This document shows, in pieces, positions 6,730 through 8,493 of a stretch of DNA of 8,493 nucleotides; position 1 is the stretch's first letter; every line of letters begins with the position of its first letter. Both the position numbers and the translations under genes were made by a program. The DNA is taken from contig CAMIWY010000050.1 in the NCBI GenBank assembly GCA_946402595.1, forward strand, positions 1 to 8,493, in the 5' to 3' direction. The notes beneath the pieces are model-generated. The model was not told where the DNA came from. It did no database searches and saw nothing but the letters and a program-made list of their open reading frames with translations. The stretch comes from an uncultured Clostridia bacterium (GTDB lineage: Bacteria; Bacillota; Clostridia; Peptostreptococcales; Anaerovoracaceae).

Positions 6730-8493
6730 ATGGCATGGGACAACTTCATTGACGAACTCAAGCTTCAGGTCAATATCGTTGATGTTGTCGGCCGTGAAGT
6801 CGATCTGAAGAAGGCAGGAGCGAACTATAAAGGTCTCTGTCCGTTCCATTCAGAGAAGACTCCGTCATTCATGGTCAATGAGGAGAAGCAGATATTCAAC
6901 TGTTTCGGCTGCGGCCAGAAGGGTGATGTCATCAAGTTCGTCCAGGAGTATTACAAGCTGCCTTTCATGGAAGCTGTCGAGAAGCTCTGCGGCGAATACG
7001 GTATCAAAATGCCGGAGAAAAGGCATTCTGCACCGAAAAAGGACTATTCCAGATATTATGAGATCAATGCAAAGGCTGCCAGATACTTCTACAACTGTCT
7101 TTCAGTAAGAGGCAACAAGGGCCTTGCATACTTCCGCAAGAGAGGTCTTTCAAATGATACAATAACCAGATTCGGACTGGGATATGCTCTTGCATCGGGA
7201 ACTGCCTTGTCTGACTATCTGAGATCTGAAGGCGTGACAGATGAGGAGCTCCTCAAACTCGGACTTGCAAATTCGGGCCGCGGAGGTCTGTATGACAAGT
7301 TCCGTGACAGAGTCATCTTTCCGATCATCAATACACAGGATAAGGTCATAGGATTCGGCGGCAGGGCGATAGGAGATATCAAGCCAAAATACCTGAATTC
7401 ACCGGAGAGTGAGATATTTCTCAAGAAAAACAACCTTTTCGGCCTGAACTTTACAAAGAATGAAATATCGTCAGCCGGCAGGGCCATTATCGTTGAAGGA
7501 TATATGGACGTCATATCGCTGTATCAGAGCGGGGTACGAAATGTCGCAGCATCACTCGGTACAGCTCTGACTGACAATCAGGCAAAACTTCTCTGCCGTT
7601 ACTCGAAGAACATCGTTCTGTCGTATGACTCTGATTCAGCAGGAATCAACGCCGCGCTCAGAGGGATCTCCGTAATAAACGGAGCCGGCGGAAAGCCGAG
7701 AGTCCTGACTGTAACGGGCGGCAAGGATCCGGATGAATTCATACAGAAAAACGGAAAGGAAGAGTTCCTGAGACTTGTCGACGACGCAGTTCCTGCAGCT
7801 GAATTCAGGCTGAGACTTGCAAGGGAAGGGTTTGATCTCACCACGGACATGGGTATTCTTGCATATATCGAGAACATAGTACCTGTCCTGAGATCTCTTG
7901 GCCCAGTCGAGCAGGAACTGTACGTAAGAAAGCTCGGCGAAGAATTCGGGATATCAGAACATTCGATAATGATGACTGTCAGGGCCGGAAGTGAGAACAG
8001 ACGTCCGGCGGCAGGCTCCGTTCCGCAGAGAAGGTATCCGGACCGTGCTGAGCGAAGAAGACAGAACGACACCAGCATAGACGAACGCATAGAGATGTCC
8101 TTTGCTTTGCTGGCACTTGAAAATACTAGATATATCAGGAGATATTCCGAGGACGGGATCCAGATACGATCACCGATCGCTTCCTCTGTTCTGAGAGCTG
8201 CAACTGCACTGCAGGACGGCGCTGAGAACGGAATGCACAGAATAGATCCGGAACGGATCGCAGCGTTTCTCGATCCTGATGAGGAATCCCTTTTCAGAAG
8301 ATATGCAGCTTCAGTCCAGATAGGACCTGATGACGAAGCATTTTACAGGGAAACCCGGGCAAGCTATCTTATCAACAATTACAAAATGGAAAAGTCTGAA
8401 CTCATGAACGAGCTCTCGATAGCCGAAAAGACCGGCAGAGAGGATGAAATTGAAGAAATAGCAGGCAGACTGATCCGTTTGGATAAACTAATA
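6730..8493 (+). CDS. dnaG: DNA primase DnaG (3' end outside window)
   Basis: 588 codons, open to the last base with no stop in the window. DnaG makes the RNA primers for DNA replication together with the DnaB-type helicase. In order: a zinc-binding domain with CPFH (Cys37, His40) and CFGC (Cys58, Cys61), preceded by MAWDNFIDELKLQVNIVDVV; the RNA polymerase-like core with KYLNSPES (220-227); the TOPRIM domain with VEGYMDVI (255-262, Glu256), YDSDSAG (299-305, Asp300 and Asp302) and KDPDEF (332-337, Asp333 and Asp335), all the metal-binding acids present. A basic, Pro/Arg-rich linker (about 419-445) leads to the C-terminal helicase-binding region (about 450 onward). Normal family length is about 590-650 residues, so little is missing. 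It is cotranscribed after dgt; in Clostridia rpoD usually follows, which cannot be seen here. Confidence 0.96.
   Translation, partial: MAWDNFIDELKLQVNIVDVVGREVDLKKAGANYKGLCPFHSEKTPSFMVNEEKQIFNCFGCGQKGDVIKFVQEYYKLPFMEAVEKLCGEYGIKMPEKRHSAPKKDYSRYYEINAKAARYFYNCLSVRGNKGLAYFRKRGLSNDTITRFGLGYALASGTALSDYLRSEGVTDEELLKLGLANSGRGGLYDKFRDRVIFPIINTQDKVIGFGGRAIGDIKPKYLNSPESEIFLKKNNLFGLNFTKNEISSAGRAIIVEGYMDVISLYQSGVRNVAASLGTALTDNQAKLLCRYSKNIVLSYDSDSAGINAALRGISVINGAGGKPRVLTVTGGKDPDEFIQKNGKEEFLRLVDDAVPAAEFRLRLAREGFDLTTDMGILAYIENIVPVLRSLGPVEQELYVRKLGEEFGISEHSIMMTVRAGSENRRPAAGSVPQRRYPDRAERRRQNDTSIDERIEMSFALLALENTRYIRRYSEDGIQIRSPIASSVLRAATALQDGAENGMHRIDPERIAAFLDPDEESLFRRYAASVQIGPDDEAFYRETRASYLINNYKMEKSELMNELSIAEKTGREDEIEEIAGRLIRLDKLI

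Noticed and set aside
6574..6849. Minus-strand open frame across the dgt-dnaG junction
   Set aside because: It is opposite the end of dgt and the zinc-finger region of dnaG, and shows no recognisable protein features.
7599..8090. Minus-strand open frame within dnaG
   Set aside because: The plus strand encodes the intact TOPRIM metal motifs here; the antisense translation is a Ser/Pro-rich shadow.

Overview
The window reads as ordinary chromosome from a Firmicute of the class Clostridia. The evidence is the set of housekeeping proteins (PheT, short Gram-positive-type NAD kinase, PepF, a Dgt-like HD hydrolase and DnaG), strong GGAGG-like ribosome binding sites, heavy AGA/AGG arginine codon use and the dgt-dnaG gene order. 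Base composition looks moderate by eye. Genus and family cannot be fixed from this window. I see no rRNA, tRNA, CRISPR array, insertion sequence or phage gene.

Layout, left to right. Positions 2-547 (+) are the 3' end of pheT, the phenylalanyl-tRNA synthetase beta chain. A 128-base gap follows and is mostly filled by a long imperfect inverted repeat (560-650). Positions 676-1512 (+) encode a polytopic membrane protein of the DUF975 type. It ends at a bidirectional terminator (about 1526-1586) shared with the convergent minus-strand operon. That operon runs right to left from 5146 to 1600 as pepF (oligoendopeptidase F), nadK (NAD kinase, overlapping pepF by 8 bases) and an rluD-like 23S rRNA pseudouridine synthase gene 24 bases further on.

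Between 5147 and 5213 lies a compact divergent control region. Each strand carries a perfect extended -10 box (TGnTATAAT). The two boxes face each other across a short dyad, with predicted start sites on adjacent base pairs (5176 and 5177). The rightward transcript carries a strongly acidic 166-residue protein that I do not recognise (5214-5714). It is coupled by a 4-base ATGA overlap to a Dgt-like dNTP triphosphohydrolase gene (5711-6721), followed by dnaG (from 6730), which is still open at the window's end.

How the genes fit together: the rightward operon pairs a predicted dNTP-pool enzyme with the replication primase, an arrangement that in Clostridia usually continues into rpoD just past this window. 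The leftward operon joins peptide turnover, NADP supply and rRNA modification. If the mirrored promoters are real, two polymerases could not occupy them together, which would make the two operons compete for initiation. Besides that control region, the points most worth a second look are the unknown acidic protein leading the dgt-dnaG operon and the large hairpin downstream of pheT.
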